This document shows positions 16,418 to 25,455 of a stretch of 64,000 nt of DNA, piece after piece. Below the pieces are notes generated by a model. The model was not told where the DNA came from and did not search any database. It saw only the letters and a list, made by a program, of their open reading frames with translations. The stretch lies in the NCBI GenBank assembly GCA_030041355.1, contig JASHNZ010000019.1, positions 171,071 to 235,070 of the forward strand. The letters are read 5' to 3'. The position numbers were made by a program, and so were the translations under genes. This DNA is from Nitrososphaerales archaeon (GTDB lineage: Archaea; Thermoproteota; Nitrososphaeria; Nitrososphaerales; CADDZS01). The stretch's first letter is position 1. Every line of letters starts with the position of its first letter.

Positions 16418-17446
16418 TTGGACAAGATTGGCATAGGATTCAATGCAGATGTACCAGTACCACTTATGATTCAATATGCTACGACTGCTGAAAGTCTGGG
16501 GCTGGACAGCATATGGTTACACGAACATTCTTTCGGACGGGACGCCGTATCTTATCTTAGCGCAGAAGCTCAGAGCACTAAAAAAATCAAGCTTGGAGTT
16601 GCCTGCCTTAGTAGTTACACGCGGCACCCAATCGTACTAGCGATGTCGATCCTTACCCTTCAGGAGGCGAGTCAGGGCAGAGTAACACTGGGACTGGGAA
16701 CCGGTTTCCCAATGAGGTTGGACGCCTTAGGGATAAAACATGACAAACCCATCGGCGCTTTAAAAGAGACTATTGACATTTGCAGAGCTGTGTGGAACGG
16801 TGGCAATGTCACATTCGACGGCAAGACATTTTCTCTAAAGAATGTGAAATCGATAGTGGGAAAGCCCGAGACGACTATACCGATCTTTATCGCGGGTTGG
16901 AAGAAACAGATGCTTGCTCTGACTGGCGCTATGGCAGATGGCTACGTCGCAAAGGGAGGGGAGTCTCCACAATCTCTTTCAAGAATTGTCTCGGGAATTC
17001 GGTCTTCTGCGGAAAAACACAGCCGGAAAATGAGCGATCTCGAGATCTGCGCTTATCTTCTAACATTCGTCGGCGAAAACAAGAGTCAAGCCTTCGAAGT
17101 TGCAAGGAAAGATCCTTTCGTCAATTACATGCTTTCTGTTCAGGACGAATATTTGTACGAAGAGACAGGAATTTCACCGGAGTTAAAGAAACCCATCGCA
17201 GAAAATTTCTTCAAGGGTCGGCTCGACGAATCATCTAAACATGTCACCGAGGAAATGCTTGATTCTTTCACGATCTGTGGCACAATTGACGAAGTAGGAG
17301 ATCGAGTCGAAACATACGTGAAATCCGGCCTGACACTGCCTATCCTACAACCAATCAGCATGAAACAGCAGGATGTGTCCTCCGTGCTTAACGCAGCAAG
17401 CACGCTTATTTCTGCGCGGATTGATAGACCAGTTCCACCTTGGTAA
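16418..17446 (+). CDS. LLM-class (F420-dependent-type) oxidoreductase
   Basis: 342-residue luciferase-like monooxygenase-fold protein similar to methylene-tetrahydromethanopterin reductase-type enzymes. Family features: GIGFNADVPV start, LDSIWLHEH, the SSYTRHPIVLA segment and GRVTLGLGTGFP, with IPIFIAGWKKQMLALTGAMADGYV later. Likely cofactor is F420 or flavin; substrate unknown. TTG start at 16418 after an A/T-rich leader. Confidence 0.86.
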   Translation: MDKIGIGFNADVPVPLMIQYATTAESLGLDSIWLHEHSFGRDAVSYLSAEAQSTKKIKLGVACLSSYTRHPIVLAMSILTLQEASQGRVTLGLGTGFPMRLDALGIKHDKPIGALKETIDICRAVWNGGNVTFDGKTFSLKNVKSIVGKPETTIPIFIAGWKKQMLALTGAMADGYVAKGGESPQSLSRIVSGIRSSAEKHSRKMSDLEICAYLLTFVGENKSQAFEVARKDPFVNYMLSVQDEYLYEETGISPELKKPIAENFFKGRLDESSKHVTEEMLDSFTICGTIDEVGDRVETYVKSGLTLPILQPISMKQQDVSSVLNAASTLISARIDRPVPPW

Positions 17447-17537
17447 GCAATACAAGGAAACGACCTACCTTCCAAAAGTATCCCGCAATTTATCTTGGAA
17501 GAGACTAACCAGAACCCCTTACAACATTGTAAGGAAG

Positions 17538-18590
17538 CTAGCACGCTTTTCCAACAAGAGCATATTTTACTTGAGGCTTCCCTTCGACAAGCTCGTCGAC
17601 TTCGGCTATCGTTCCCCTTCTTTTCAAATACTCTAGATGAGCCAGAGTTTCCATTATCGCGGCTCTCCTCTCCCAAGGTCCCAGAGTTTCCCAACTTCCG
17701 CTATACCATTTTAGCTTTGTTGAGATTTGATAGCCCGACATCAATTCATCCGCCGATTTCCTCAATACAGAAAGAGCATCTTCTAGTCTGTCATTGTGAT
17801 GAGCTTTGATCTCCCCTGCTCTCTTCTGGAGAGCCGAAAACAGATGCTCATGGCTAGGCAGAACCGATGCCACTTCCAATTCCCTCACTTTGTCCAGGGA
17901 TATCAGGTAATCTCCAAGTGGGTCGCCACGATAGTAAGGGCCAAGAGAAACGTTCGGCGTTATAGTCGGGAGAATGTGGTCGCCGGAAAAAAGGACTTTC
18001 GACATTCGATCGTATAGACAGATTGTTCCCACCGTATGACCCGGCGTTGGAATGACTTCGAAATTCCATTTGTCTCCAACCCTTAGGTTCTCTCCCCCCT
18101 CAACGATGGTCGTAGGCTTAGGAGGTCTGAAAAAGTGAAGCATTTCAGCTGAAGCATCAAGAATCGCGCTCAATTCTTCATCAGGGGTCCCGTGTTCTGC
18201 GAGCCATTCATGAAGCTCCGTAATGAATCCGTTGTACTCGTCATAGCTGTCCAAAATCAGAGAAGCATCCGCGCGATGGATGATAAGTTTGGAATTTGGT
18301 GCTAAATCTCTAATTTGCTCTGCGAGTCCGAAATGGTCTGGATGGAGGTGCGAAATAACTGTTGTTTTGATTTTCCCTATGGAAAACCCGATCTCGGAAA
18401 GGGAGGACTGTAACGCGACGAATGCTTCCTCGCTGGGCCACCCGGCGTCTATGAGCAGATTATCATCCGCATCTTTGGCAAGGTACGCAAATACGTAACC
18501 AAGCGATCTGATTGGTATTGGAAGCCGGATCTGGTAGAGACCGGGAAGGATTTCGACTATCCTGTTTGAGCTCAAACCTGAATAATTCAC
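17538..18590 (-). CDS. Metallo-beta-lactamase-fold hydrolase
   Basis: 350 residues. The zinc-binding motif HLHPDHFG is near residue 81, with IPTPGHTVG and SGDH following, the expected order of metal ligands. The C-terminal 100 residues (KRAGEIKAHHNDRLEDALSVL...ETLAHLEYLKRRGTI) form a helical, winged-helix-like extension as in LACTB2-like hydrolases. Substrate unknown; thioesters or RNA are known in relatives. GTG start at 18590. Tail-to-tail with the F420-type oxidoreductase. Confidence 0.88.
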   Translation of the reverse strand: MNYSGLSSNRIVEILPGLYQIRLPIPIRSLGYVFAYLAKDADDNLLIDAGWPSEEAFVALQSSLSEIGFSIGKIKTTVISHLHPDHFGLAEQIRDLAPNSKLIIHRADASLILDSYDEYNGFITELHEWLAEHGTPDEELSAILDASAEMLHFFRPPKPTTIVEGGENLRVGDKWNFEVIPTPGHTVGTICLYDRMSKVLFSGDHILPTITPNVSLGPYYRGDPLGDYLISLDKVRELEVASVLPSHEHLFSALQKRAGEIKAHHNDRLEDALSVLRKSADELMSGYQISTKLKWYSGSWETLGPWERRAAIMETLAHLEYLKRRGTIAEVDELVEGKPQVKYALVGKAC

Positions 18591-18616
18591 CTTAATATCG
18601 GAAGTCTTGAAAAAAG

Positions 18617-19522
18617 CTAAGTTCTATCCTTGCGCTCTCTTCTCACTAGATTCTCAATAAAAAACTCGCCCGCTCGATAAGAGGTTCTTACAAGAGGCCC
18701 CGAAGCGACAGATTTGAAGCCTAGGGATTCTCCGATCATTCTAAAGCGTTCAAACTTTGATGGTGGCACATATTCTTCAACGGCGAGATGCCAAGAAGAA
18801 GGCCGAAGGTATTGCCCAATTGCAAGTATGTCCACATCGATTGACCGCAGATCCTTTATTGACCGAATTATTTCCTCATCTCTTTCGCCCAGACCCAGCA
18901 TGATCGAGGACTTCGTGTAGATAGAATCATCCATTTCCTTTACAGCTTTCAAAACTTTAAGCGATTGAGCATAATTGGCTCTTCTGTCTCTTGCGACAGT
19001 TTGGAGCCTTTCCACAGTTTCGATGTTGTGCGCAAACACATCCGGGTGAGCCTCAACAACCTTTCTTACCGCAACCAAATCACCTTGGAAATCTGGAGTA
19101 AGAACTTCAATCAACATGTCAGGACAGTTCTTTCTTGTCTCAGCAATAGTCTTCGCGAAGTGAGCTGCCCCGCCATCTCCAAGATCATCCCTATCTACTG
19201 AGGTTAGAACAATGTAGTTCAGATTCATCTGTTTTAGAGCGTACCCAATTTTCTGCGGTTCAAATTCATCGACGACCTGCTTTGGATTGCCACTTGTTAC
19301 TGCGCAAAACCTGCAACCCCTAGTGCAGACATCGCCCAAAAGCATGAAAGTGGCAGTTCCGCCTCCCCAGCACTCACCAATATTCGGACAATGAGCTTCC
19401 TCGCAGACAGTGTGGAGTCCGAGATTGTCTGATAATTCCTTGATCCGCTTGTAGCTTTCGCCTGAGGGCAGTTTGACTTTCAGCCAATCTGGTTTCGGAA
19501 TATGAGCGGAAGCTTGAGCCAA
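18617..19522 (-). CDS. lipA: Lipoyl synthase
   Basis: Radical SAM enzyme that inserts two sulfurs into octanoyl groups on lipoyl domains. The auxiliary cluster motif CEEAHCPNIGEC, the radical SAM motif CTRGCRFC, and a C-terminal RTSY matching the family RxSY are all present. 301 aa, typical length. TTG start at 19522. Implies lipoylated 2-oxoacid dehydrogenase or glycine-cleavage proteins in this archaeon; the octanoyl transferase is not in the window. Confidence 0.96.
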   Translation of the reverse strand: MAQASAHIPKPDWLKVKLPSGESYKRIKELSDNLGLHTVCEEAHCPNIGECWGGGTATFMLLGDVCTRGCRFCAVTSGNPKQVVDEFEPQKIGYALKQMNLNYIVLTSVDRDDLGDGGAAHFAKTIAETRKNCPDMLIEVLTPDFQGDLVAVRKVVEAHPDVFAHNIETVERLQTVARDRRANYAQSLKVLKAVKEMDDSIYTKSSIMLGLGERDEEIIRSIKDLRSIDVDILAIGQYLRPSSWHLAVEEYVPPSKFERFRMIGESLGFKSVASGPLVRTSYRAGEFFIENLVRRERKDRT

Positions 19523-19630
19523 GCGAATCTCCTCTGTTTTCTAGTTTTGCTCAATTAATGCATATCTCTGACTATAACCACAAAAACTAGCGATGGCTCA
19601 CTTTACTAATCTCACATAAATTAACTGCAA

Positions 19631-19645
19631 TTCTTATAAAAAAAG
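19631..19645 (+). promoter_or_regulatory. TATA-like box of the aminotransferase gene
   Basis: TTCTTATAAAAAAAG lies about 45 bases before the ATG at 19687, in the gap divergent from lipA. Assigned by sequence and spacing. Confidence 0.5.
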
Positions 19646-19686
19646 CTAATAACGGATTTTCGCATCTGTGTCTGGCAGACTGTTTT

Positions 19687-21054
19687 ATGCCAGCTATCAA
19701 GATCAATTCCACTCCTCCCGGTCCCAAAGCCAAGAAAATTGTTGAGGAAACAAACAGAGTTCTGTCGCCTTCTATCGCCAGATTTTACCCGCTTGTTATA
19801 GATCACGCTCACGATTGCATCGTGGAGGATGTAGATGGAAATAGCTACATTGACTTTAACTCTGGAATAGCTGTGCTTGGAGTTGGATCGACAAATGACA
19901 GAATCGTCAAAGCCGCCACGGAACAGTTGAAGAAATTTACTCATTATTCTTACACCGATTTCTATTATGAAAACATAAACGAACTTGCTGAGAAACTGAT
20001 TGCCATCTTTCCATGCAATGCGAAAAAGGAAGCGAAGCAGGTCTTCTACGGAAACTCTGGGACAGAAGCGAACGAGGCTGCAATTAAACTCGCTCGATAC
20101 GCTACCAAACGACCAAGGTTGATGGCATATACGGGTTCATTTCATGGAAGAACCACGGGCGCCATGTCGCTTACCGCCAGCAAAATAGCTCAGGTCAAAG
20201 GTTTCTCCCCTCTTCTTTCCGGCGTAGAGCACGTGCCTTATCCCTATTGTTACAGATGTCCTCTAAAATTGGAATATCCGGATTGCGGCTTTGCTTGTAT
20301 CGACTACATTCAGGAGAATTATTTTGACAAATATGTTCCACCTGAAGAAGTAGCGGCATTTTTCCTCGAACCTATACAAGGGGAAGGAGGATATGTCGTT
20401 CCACCCGACGATTATTTCAAAGAACTCTTCAAACGCTTTGGGAACTATGGAATTTTGTTCGCGGATGATGAAGTTCAAAGTGGCATGGGCAGAACAGGGA
20501 AGTGGTTTGCAATAGAGCACTTTGGTGTAGTTCCGGATATGATCGCTGTGGCAAAGGCTCTAGGCGGAGGCTTGCCGATCGGAGCGTTGATCGCGAGAGC
20601 AGACCTGATGACATGGCAACCGGGGTCGCACGCGAGTACATTTGGAGGAAATCCTGTTGCAGCAGCTGCTGGCTTGGCGGTCATCTCTGAAATCGAAGAA
20701 AAGAAACTGATGGATAACGCCACAAGACAGGGCGAGTACATGATGCGGATCTTTCACGAGTGGAAAGAAAAATACGAGATCATTGGAGATATTCGAGGAA
20801 AGGGTCTGATGATAGGGATTGAGATAGTCAAAGACAAAAAATCCAGACAATATGGCAGCGCCGAAGCGAGCAAAATTACGGAAATGGCTTGGAAGAGAGG
20901 CGTACTTTTGATCTCTTGTGGGAGATCTACTTTGCGGGTAGTGCCTCCCCTTACGATAACAAGGGAACTTGTTGACGAAGCTCTGGAAGTAATAGAAAAT
21001 GCTGTTGCTGAAGTTAACAAGGAAACTGTTTCTAAACGAAATAAGTTGAACTAA
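19687..21054 (+). CDS. Class III PLP-dependent aminotransferase
   Basis: 455-residue class III aminotransferase of the acetylornithine/4-aminobutyrate group. GNSGTEANEAAIKLAR, SFHGRTTGAMSLTASK, EPIQGEGGY, the cofactor-binding DDEVQSGMGRTG and the PLP-lysine segment AVAKALGGGLPIGA are intact. It carries an internal YCYRCPLKLEYPDCG insertion typical of archaeal GABA/omega-amino-acid aminotransferase-like proteins, so it is less likely to be the LysW-pathway LysJ/ArgD. Substrate unknown. ATG start. Confidence 0.9.
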   Translation: MPAIKINSTPPGPKAKKIVEETNRVLSPSIARFYPLVIDHAHDCIVEDVDGNSYIDFNSGIAVLGVGSTNDRIVKAATEQLKKFTHYSYTDFYYENINELAEKLIAIFPCNAKKEAKQVFYGNSGTEANEAAIKLARYATKRPRLMAYTGSFHGRTTGAMSLTASKIAQVKGFSPLLSGVEHVPYPYCYRCPLKLEYPDCGFACIDYIQENYFDKYVPPEEVAAFFLEPIQGEGGYVVPPDDYFKELFKRFGNYGILFADDEVQSGMGRTGKWFAIEHFGVVPDMIAVAKALGGGLPIGALIARADLMTWQPGSHASTFGGNPVAAAAGLAVISEIEEKKLMDNATRQGEYMMRIFHEWKEKYEIIGDIRGKGLMIGIEIVKDKKSRQYGSAEASKITEMAWKRGVLLISCGRSTLRVVPPLTITRELVDEALEVIENAVAEVNKETVSKRNKLN

Positions 21055-21076
21055 CACTTGGCCCTGATGGACTTCT

Positions 21077-21856
21077 CTATTTCATTTTCTGCGCAACAAA
21101 ATAGAGACTAGGAGATCCTGCTTGATAGGCTCCTCCAGGCGAAGATAAAACTTGCTGGACTTTAAAGCCAGTGTCCCCTAGAATTGATTCCAAATCTGAC
21201 TTGGAGTAGAAGCGCAGTCTAATCTCATCGTTAATCAGTTCGGAAACGCCTTCTCTTTCGAGCAGGTAATAAGCGTGCCAATCAACAAGATCTGCCTCGA
21301 TCTTTTTGCTTAGATTTGCTCGAATTATGTTCGATCCGGTTTCATCATCAGAAAAGAAAGCATCAATGAATGGCGAATTTAGTAGATTTTCCTTTATGCC
21401 CTCAGCGTTTTCGACGTCGAAGATAAAGAGGCCAGAGGGTTGAAGGATTCTTCCTATTTCGCGAAATAGCTCTTTTGTCTGCGAAGGATTCAAGCCAGCA
21501 AGGCTCCAGTACATGCATATCGCGCTATCAAATGAACCCGACTGGAATGGCGCTTTGAGAAAATCGGCTAGAAGAATCTCCCGTGAAGGTGCTAGGTTGT
21601 CAAGCTTTGCACATGTTATTCTCACCATTTGCGAACTAGAATCCATTCCCACGTACTGCCGTTCTATTCGTAGTTTCAACAATCTCTCCAGATGGCTACC
21701 CGTTCCGCAAGAGACATCTATCAGCCGCTTCGAATGACTTGATTCAAGAAGAGTCTCGATCCATTTGGCCTCTTTCCAGTAATCTCTATACTGGCTCTCG
21801 AGTCGATCATAATACTTGGCAAACTCACTATAGAGTTTAGGCGATGCGGGCAACAC
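21077..21856 (-). CDS. Class I SAM-dependent methyltransferase
   Basis: 259 residues. SAM motif I (LIDVSCGTGSHLERLL) near residue 40, the motif II region VGMDSSSQM, and the post-motif FDSAICMYWSLAGL place it in the Methyltransf_11/25-like group. The N-terminus (YSEFAKYYDRLE) is typical of small-molecule methyltransferases. Target not predictable. Convergent with the aminotransferase gene. Confidence 0.85.
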   Translation of the reverse strand: MLPASPKLYSEFAKYYDRLESQYRDYWKEAKWIETLLESSHSKRLIDVSCGTGSHLERLLKLRIERQYVGMDSSSQMVRITCAKLDNLAPSREILLADFLKAPFQSGSFDSAICMYWSLAGLNPSQTKELFREIGRILQPSGLFIFDVENAEGIKENLLNSPFIDAFFSDDETGSNIIRANLSKKIEADLVDWHAYYLLEREGVSELINDEIRLRFYSKSDLESILGDTGFKVQQVLSSPGGAYQAGSPSLYFVAQKMK

Positions 21857-22815
21857 AGGTTGATGGTTTACCGAAGATAAATCACTTTATCGGCAAAAGT
21901 CGTAATTCGCTCGCCTTTGGTTTCTAGGCATGGCTTGCGGTATCAAGTGGACTATTTCTTTAAGTTCTCTGTTCAACCATCAGATCCCGGAATACAGTGT
22001 ATGGGAGAATGCTATTATCAGTCCTGCCCTAACATTCCCACAACGAGAGTGTTTTTATTCTAAATACATCCCTAGGGGGGCAGGCATGTAAATAGCTACA
22101 TCCCAAATAGCCATTGTTAGCTTCTAGTGCCCTAACTTTCATCGCTTTATATGAAAATTGAAAAACGGTGGAAGGCGAGTCCATTTGTACAATGAAGGAT
22201 CATGAACTGTTGTTGCTGCGACTATACCATCCAAATGCTTGTAATCAAACGATTCGAGACGAACACATTTTCCCTGAAGCAGGGGTGTTCCAATTCAATC
22301 GCGAGCTTCTTCCCTTCTTACCCTTCCTCAAAATTCAGAGACGATATCCAGAATTCACTACAAGAGCATCGTAGAAAGAGGCAGAAGAAAAAAGAAGAGC
22401 AGATGGGCTCTCTCATCCTCTTGCCTGTATCTACTAGTTTGCATCCGCAGGCGTTAGTTAATGATGCTCTTAGCTCTCGGGGGGGGCCCATTTTTCGGGC
22501 CTCCCTTCTATGTCTCTCTGGCTCTCTTACTCATAGACTCATACTCATACACTCATACTCTCGTATTGTATAACACACGCACATAATTAGAGCAGTATGC
22601 TCCCTAAGAAGAGCATCGGTTAAATCAGTGCGTCAAGAAGTTTATCCATTGGCTCAAAACAAATCCCACAAAAGAAAATGTGTATGTTTCGACTTCAATC
22701 CTCCGGTTAGAGTGGCTCTGCTGATTTTTTTGCAAGAAGAAGCTAAAGGACTAGGTTACAAAGGAAAAGAAGCATTAAGAGGGGAAGGATAGGAGGAAAA
22801 AGCACAGATCGCGGG
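21857..22815. other. 959-base gene-poor region with repeats
   Basis: No credible long protein. Small frames at 22168-22374 and 22202-22573 show no family features and ignore the local repeats. Contents: one copy of a dispersed element at 22105-22171; AAGAGCATC-type 9-mers near 22363 and 22611 and their inverse GATGCTCTT near 22464; a G/C-rich hairpin (GGCCC/GGGCC) near 22485-22502; and a CTCATACT-type short tandem run around 22530-22562. It may hold untranslated RNA or decayed mobile DNA. Confidence 0.5.
22105..22171 (+). repeat. Dispersed element copy (AATAGCCATTG-GCCCTAACT-ACGGTGG)
   Basis: Contains AATAGCCATTG (22106-22116), TAGTGCCCTAACT (from 22126), a TTTATATG AT-box and AAAAACGGTGG (22161-22171). 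The first 30 bases nearly match 33069-33097. The second part (GCCCTAACT...TATA...ACGGTGG) matches the reverse strand at 61825-61866. Confidence 0.6.
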
Positions 22816-23691
22816 ATGAAGAATTCTGAGCAAAGCGAAACGCTCCCCGACATCGACTCTTTGTGGGACTATCAGAATCCGACAGAGTCCGAAGTGCGAT
22901 TCAAGGAATTGCTTTCGCGAGCCTCGGCCAATTCCGAATATTATCTACAACTGTTGACCCAAATCGCTAGGGCGCAGGGGCTACAAGGAAAATACTCTGT
23001 AGCTCACAAGACATTGGACGGAGTTCTGGAAAGGCTCACAGAGCGCGACGTGGTTGCTCGAACCAGATACCTGCTGGAACGAGGGCGAGTACTAAATTCC
23101 TCAGGAAGGCCGAATGACGGAAGGACCTGTTTTGTTCAGGCTTGGGAAATCGCTTCATCGGCAAGGCTTGACTTCTACGCGGTTGACGCGGCGCATATGA
23201 TTGCAATTGTTGAAAATGTCGAAAACCGAATTGCTTGGAATTACCGCGCACTCGAGATGGCGAGTGCCTCTAAAGATCCTAGAATCAGAAGATGGATTGG
23301 GGGCCTCTACAACAACCTGGGTTGGACTTATTTCGATAGGCAAAATTACCAGAAAGCGCTAGAGCTGTTCCAAAAAGCACTCGCAGTCCGCGACGAGCAG
23401 CAAGACCTTCGAGAGATTCGAATAGCCAAATGGTGCGTTGCCAAGACGATGAGGTATCTCAATCAGGTGGCTGATGCACTAGACCTCCAGTTAGCCCTGC
23501 TAAGCGAATGGGAGCAAACGGGCGCGAAGTCTGGATATGTTTACGAAGAAATCGGCGAATGTATGCTGACTCTCGGTAGGCAGGATAAGTCAAAGAAATT
23601 TTTCGCACTCGCCTACAAGGAACTATCAAGAGACTTATGGCTTGCAGAGCATGAAGGGGGAAGGCTCGAAAGGTTACGCGAGTTAGGGTGA
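22816..23691 (+). CDS. Tetratricopeptide-repeat protein
   Basis: 291-residue all-helical protein. A clear TPR unit lies near residues 165-198 (GLYNNLGWTYFDRQNYQKALELFQKALAVRD), with weaker repeats before and after (ARTRYLLERGRVLNSSGRPNDGRTCFVQAWEIA; GYVYEEIGECMLTLGRQDKSKKFFALAYKEL). Expected to be a protein-protein interaction scaffold. No enzymatic domain or signal peptide. ATG at 22816 preceded by a purine-rich GGATAGGAGG stretch some 20 bases upstream. Confidence 0.85.
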   Translation: MKNSEQSETLPDIDSLWDYQNPTESEVRFKELLSRASANSEYYLQLLTQIARAQGLQGKYSVAHKTLDGVLERLTERDVVARTRYLLERGRVLNSSGRPNDGRTCFVQAWEIASSARLDFYAVDAAHMIAIVENVENRIAWNYRALEMASASKDPRIRRWIGGLYNNLGWTYFDRQNYQKALELFQKALAVRDEQQDLREIRIAKWCVAKTMRYLNQVADALDLQLALLSEWEQTGAKSGYVYEEIGECMLTLGRQDKSKKFFALAYKELSRDLWLAEHEGGRLERLRELG

Positions 23692-23862
23692 GGCTTGAAC
23701 CCTTCTTAAATGCGCTTTGCCAGAAATAATGTGGTTCTGAAATTGATTCTTAATTCAGGTGTATTTAGGGCATATGCGCATACACATAAGCACAGAGACA
23801 GACACAGGCACAAGCAGGCACACAGGCAGGCAGGCACCCACACGAGCGGGGGGAAGAGCATA
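23692..23862. repeat. Low-complexity CA/CAGG tract beside tRNA-Pro
   Basis: Positions about 23775-23850 consist almost only of short CACA, CAGA and CAGGCA units (for example GGCAGGCAGGCACC) followed by a G-run. The tract lies directly downstream of the 3' end of the leftward tRNA gene. It is unlike the surrounding sequence. Frames through it are repeat-driven and not credible proteins. Confidence 0.6.
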
Positions 23863-23959
23863 TGGGGTCGGCCGGATTTGGACCGGCGATCACGAGCGTT
23901 CTCGTTTGGAATGGAGCAATCCCGAGGCTCGCATGTTGACCAAGCTACACCACGACCCC
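23863..23959 (-). tRNA. tRNA-Pro(CGG) with 22-nt intron
   Basis: Reading leftward from 23959: acceptor GGGGTCG pairs perfectly with CGACCCC, discriminator A at 23863. D stem GTGT/ACAT with an AGCTTGGTCA loop. Anticodon stem CGAGC/GCTCG encloses CU-CGG-G, anticodon CGG (Pro). A 22-base intron (23899-23920) interrupts the loop after position 37, the canonical archaeal splice site. T stem GCCGG/CCGGC with loop TCCAAAT, i.e. C rather than U at position 55. The CCA end is not encoded. Mature length 75. It starts 38 bases after the end of the O-methyltransferase gene. Confidence 0.92.
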
Positions 23960-23997
23960 TCCCAGGGAAGACTTATTCGAAGTTTGTGGTTTGCGCT

Positions 23998-24675
23998 TTA
24001 TGGATTTTTCTTGTATGCGACTGTAACTCCATCGCGGAGTGGGATAATCGCAGCATCAAGTCTCTTATCGGAATATACAAGCTCATTGAATTTTCTGATT
24101 GTAACTGTTTCAGGAGTCTTGTCTTTTGAAAGTGCGACGGCTCCTCCCCAGAGAGTGTTGTCCGCGAACAAGAGGCCTCCTACACGAAGTGCATCTACGC
24201 ACGAATCAAGCAAATCAACATAGAGAGTCTTGTCTCCAACATCTAAGAACACCACCTCGAAGAGCCCTTTGTTTTTCGCCACAATTTCAGGTACGACTCT
24301 TCGCGCGTCGCCAGAAATTATCTCGGCATATTTGTCAACGCCCGCTTTCCTGAAATTATTTGACGCGCTCTCCCGCATTTTTGGATCTAGTTCTATGGTT
24401 GTAAGCTTCTTCTTATCGCCTTGAAGGGATCTTGCAATCCAAATTCCCGAATAGCCTGTGGCAGTGCCCACTTCAAGAGCCCTTTCAGGTTTAGCGGATT
24501 TCAATATCATTGATATCATTCTTCCAACTAAGGGACCAATGATAGGGACCGATCTCTTTTCTGCATCTTTCTCTATTTCGAAAAGTACGGGGTCGCTCTT
24601 AGAAGCGAGCGAAGCCAAATAGCTATCGACTTTTTCATTAATGATTCCGATTTGATAATCTGGGTCACGCGGCAA
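23998..24675 (-). CDS. Caffeoyl-CoA-type O-methyltransferase family protein
   Basis: 225-residue class I methyltransferase of the catechol/caffeoyl-CoA O-methyltransferase group. SAM motif ALEVGTATGYSGIWIA near residue 67, TTIELDPKM, metal/substrate motif VFLDVGDKTLYVDLLD and GGLLFADNTLWGG are all typical. Probable metal-dependent hydroxyl methylation; true substrate unknown. TTG start at 24675. tRNA-Pro follows on the same strand. Confidence 0.9.
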   Translation of the reverse strand: MPRDPDYQIGIINEKVDSYLASLASKSDPVLFEIEKDAEKRSVPIIGPLVGRMISMILKSAKPERALEVGTATGYSGIWIARSLQGDKKKLTTIELDPKMRESASNNFRKAGVDKYAEIISGDARRVVPEIVAKNKGLFEVVFLDVGDKTLYVDLLDSCVDALRVGGLLFADNTLWGGAVALSKDKTPETVTIRKFNELVYSDKRLDAAIIPLRDGVTVAYKKNP

Positions 24676-24740
24676 TTTACTTGATCATCTAGAATGGGTA
24701 TTGAAAAAATCTCAAGCGCATATGTGGGTTATTGATTGGT

Positions 24741-25265
24741 CTAGGCGCTTGACGCCTTTCTCTTGCGCTCGGGTTGCGGGCGTTCCTCAGGAAATCTCGA
24801 GAAGTGCTCGTGAACTATGACCCACTGAGGCGGAACCGGTCTATCAATCAGCGCAGAAAAATCCGTGGTCTCATCTTCCTTCCAAAGAAAGACCATCGAT
24901 ACGCGAGCCTTGGACCTTGCAGGACTGCCTTCGAATCGGTAATCGTTTACAAAAAGGCCCCCGGTCTCCAAATGGAACGTCGCAAGAGCTACCGATTCAC
25001 CCAACAACTCGATTTTCAGTTCCTCGATTTTATAATTGAAATCAGTGATGTTAGAATATGTGAGTTCCTCATGCATGAGCGCCTGTTTCAATGACTGTCG
25101 CTTGTACGGAGAGCTGTCATCGAACTTGGAGAAAAGCTCCTCGTCCGGATAGTGCATGGCTGCAAGGACACCAAAATCTCTATTCTTCGCTGCATCAAAA
25201 ACTCGATAAATTGCATTCTTGACCTGTCGGCGAAGCTGTTCCTTGGTCCACTGATGAGTACTCAT
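24741..25265 (-). CDS. SnoaL/NTF2-like domain protein
   Basis: 174 residues. The pattern LRRQVKNAIYRVFDAAKNRDFGVLAAMHYPDEELFSKFDD, then a series of strands ending in HFSRFPEERP, is typical of NTF2-like cone-shaped folds (SnoaL/DUF4440 type). These are often small enzymes or ligand-binding proteins; no catalytic residues can be assigned. The C-terminus is basic (PERKRKASSA). ATG at 25265. Single gene before the acyl-CoA dehydrogenase block, on the other strand. Confidence 0.7.
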   Translation of the reverse strand: MSTHQWTKEQLRRQVKNAIYRVFDAAKNRDFGVLAAMHYPDEELFSKFDDSSPYKRQSLKQALMHEELTYSNITDFNYKIEELKIELLGESVALATFHLETGGLFVNDYRFEGSPARSKARVSMVFLWKEDETTDFSALIDRPVPPQWVIVHEHFSRFPEERPQPERKRKASSA

Positions 25266-25455
25266 TCGTGATCATATTTCCCAAGATGACTAAGAGACAA
25301 TCGGAAAACTCATGCCGGCCGGATTAGCCACTTCTGGTTGCGCACATTCCAACTTAATAATCCTCTCTGTGAATGTTTCAAACAGGATTAATGCTCTCCC
25401 GTATGCGGTAAAACCTCTTAACCATTAAGGCGCCGAACCTGAATAGACTCATCTT

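Noticed and set aside
19687..21054. LysJ/ArgD of the LysW pathway
   Set aside because: The length and the internal Cys-rich insertion fit archaeal GABA/omega-amino-acid aminotransferases better, and it is not linked to lysW.
22202..22573. 123-codon frame in the 21.9-22.8 kb gap
   Set aside because: Composition follows local repeats and pyrimidine-rich tracts, no family features, no ribosome-binding site.
23770..23850. CRISPR array
   Set aside because: Units are 2-6 bases long and irregular, with no spacer-repeat structure and no cas genes in the window.
23710..24223. Rightward 139- and 154-codon frames through the CA-rich tract
   Set aside because: They cross the tRNA gene and low-complexity sequence antisense to a methyltransferase.
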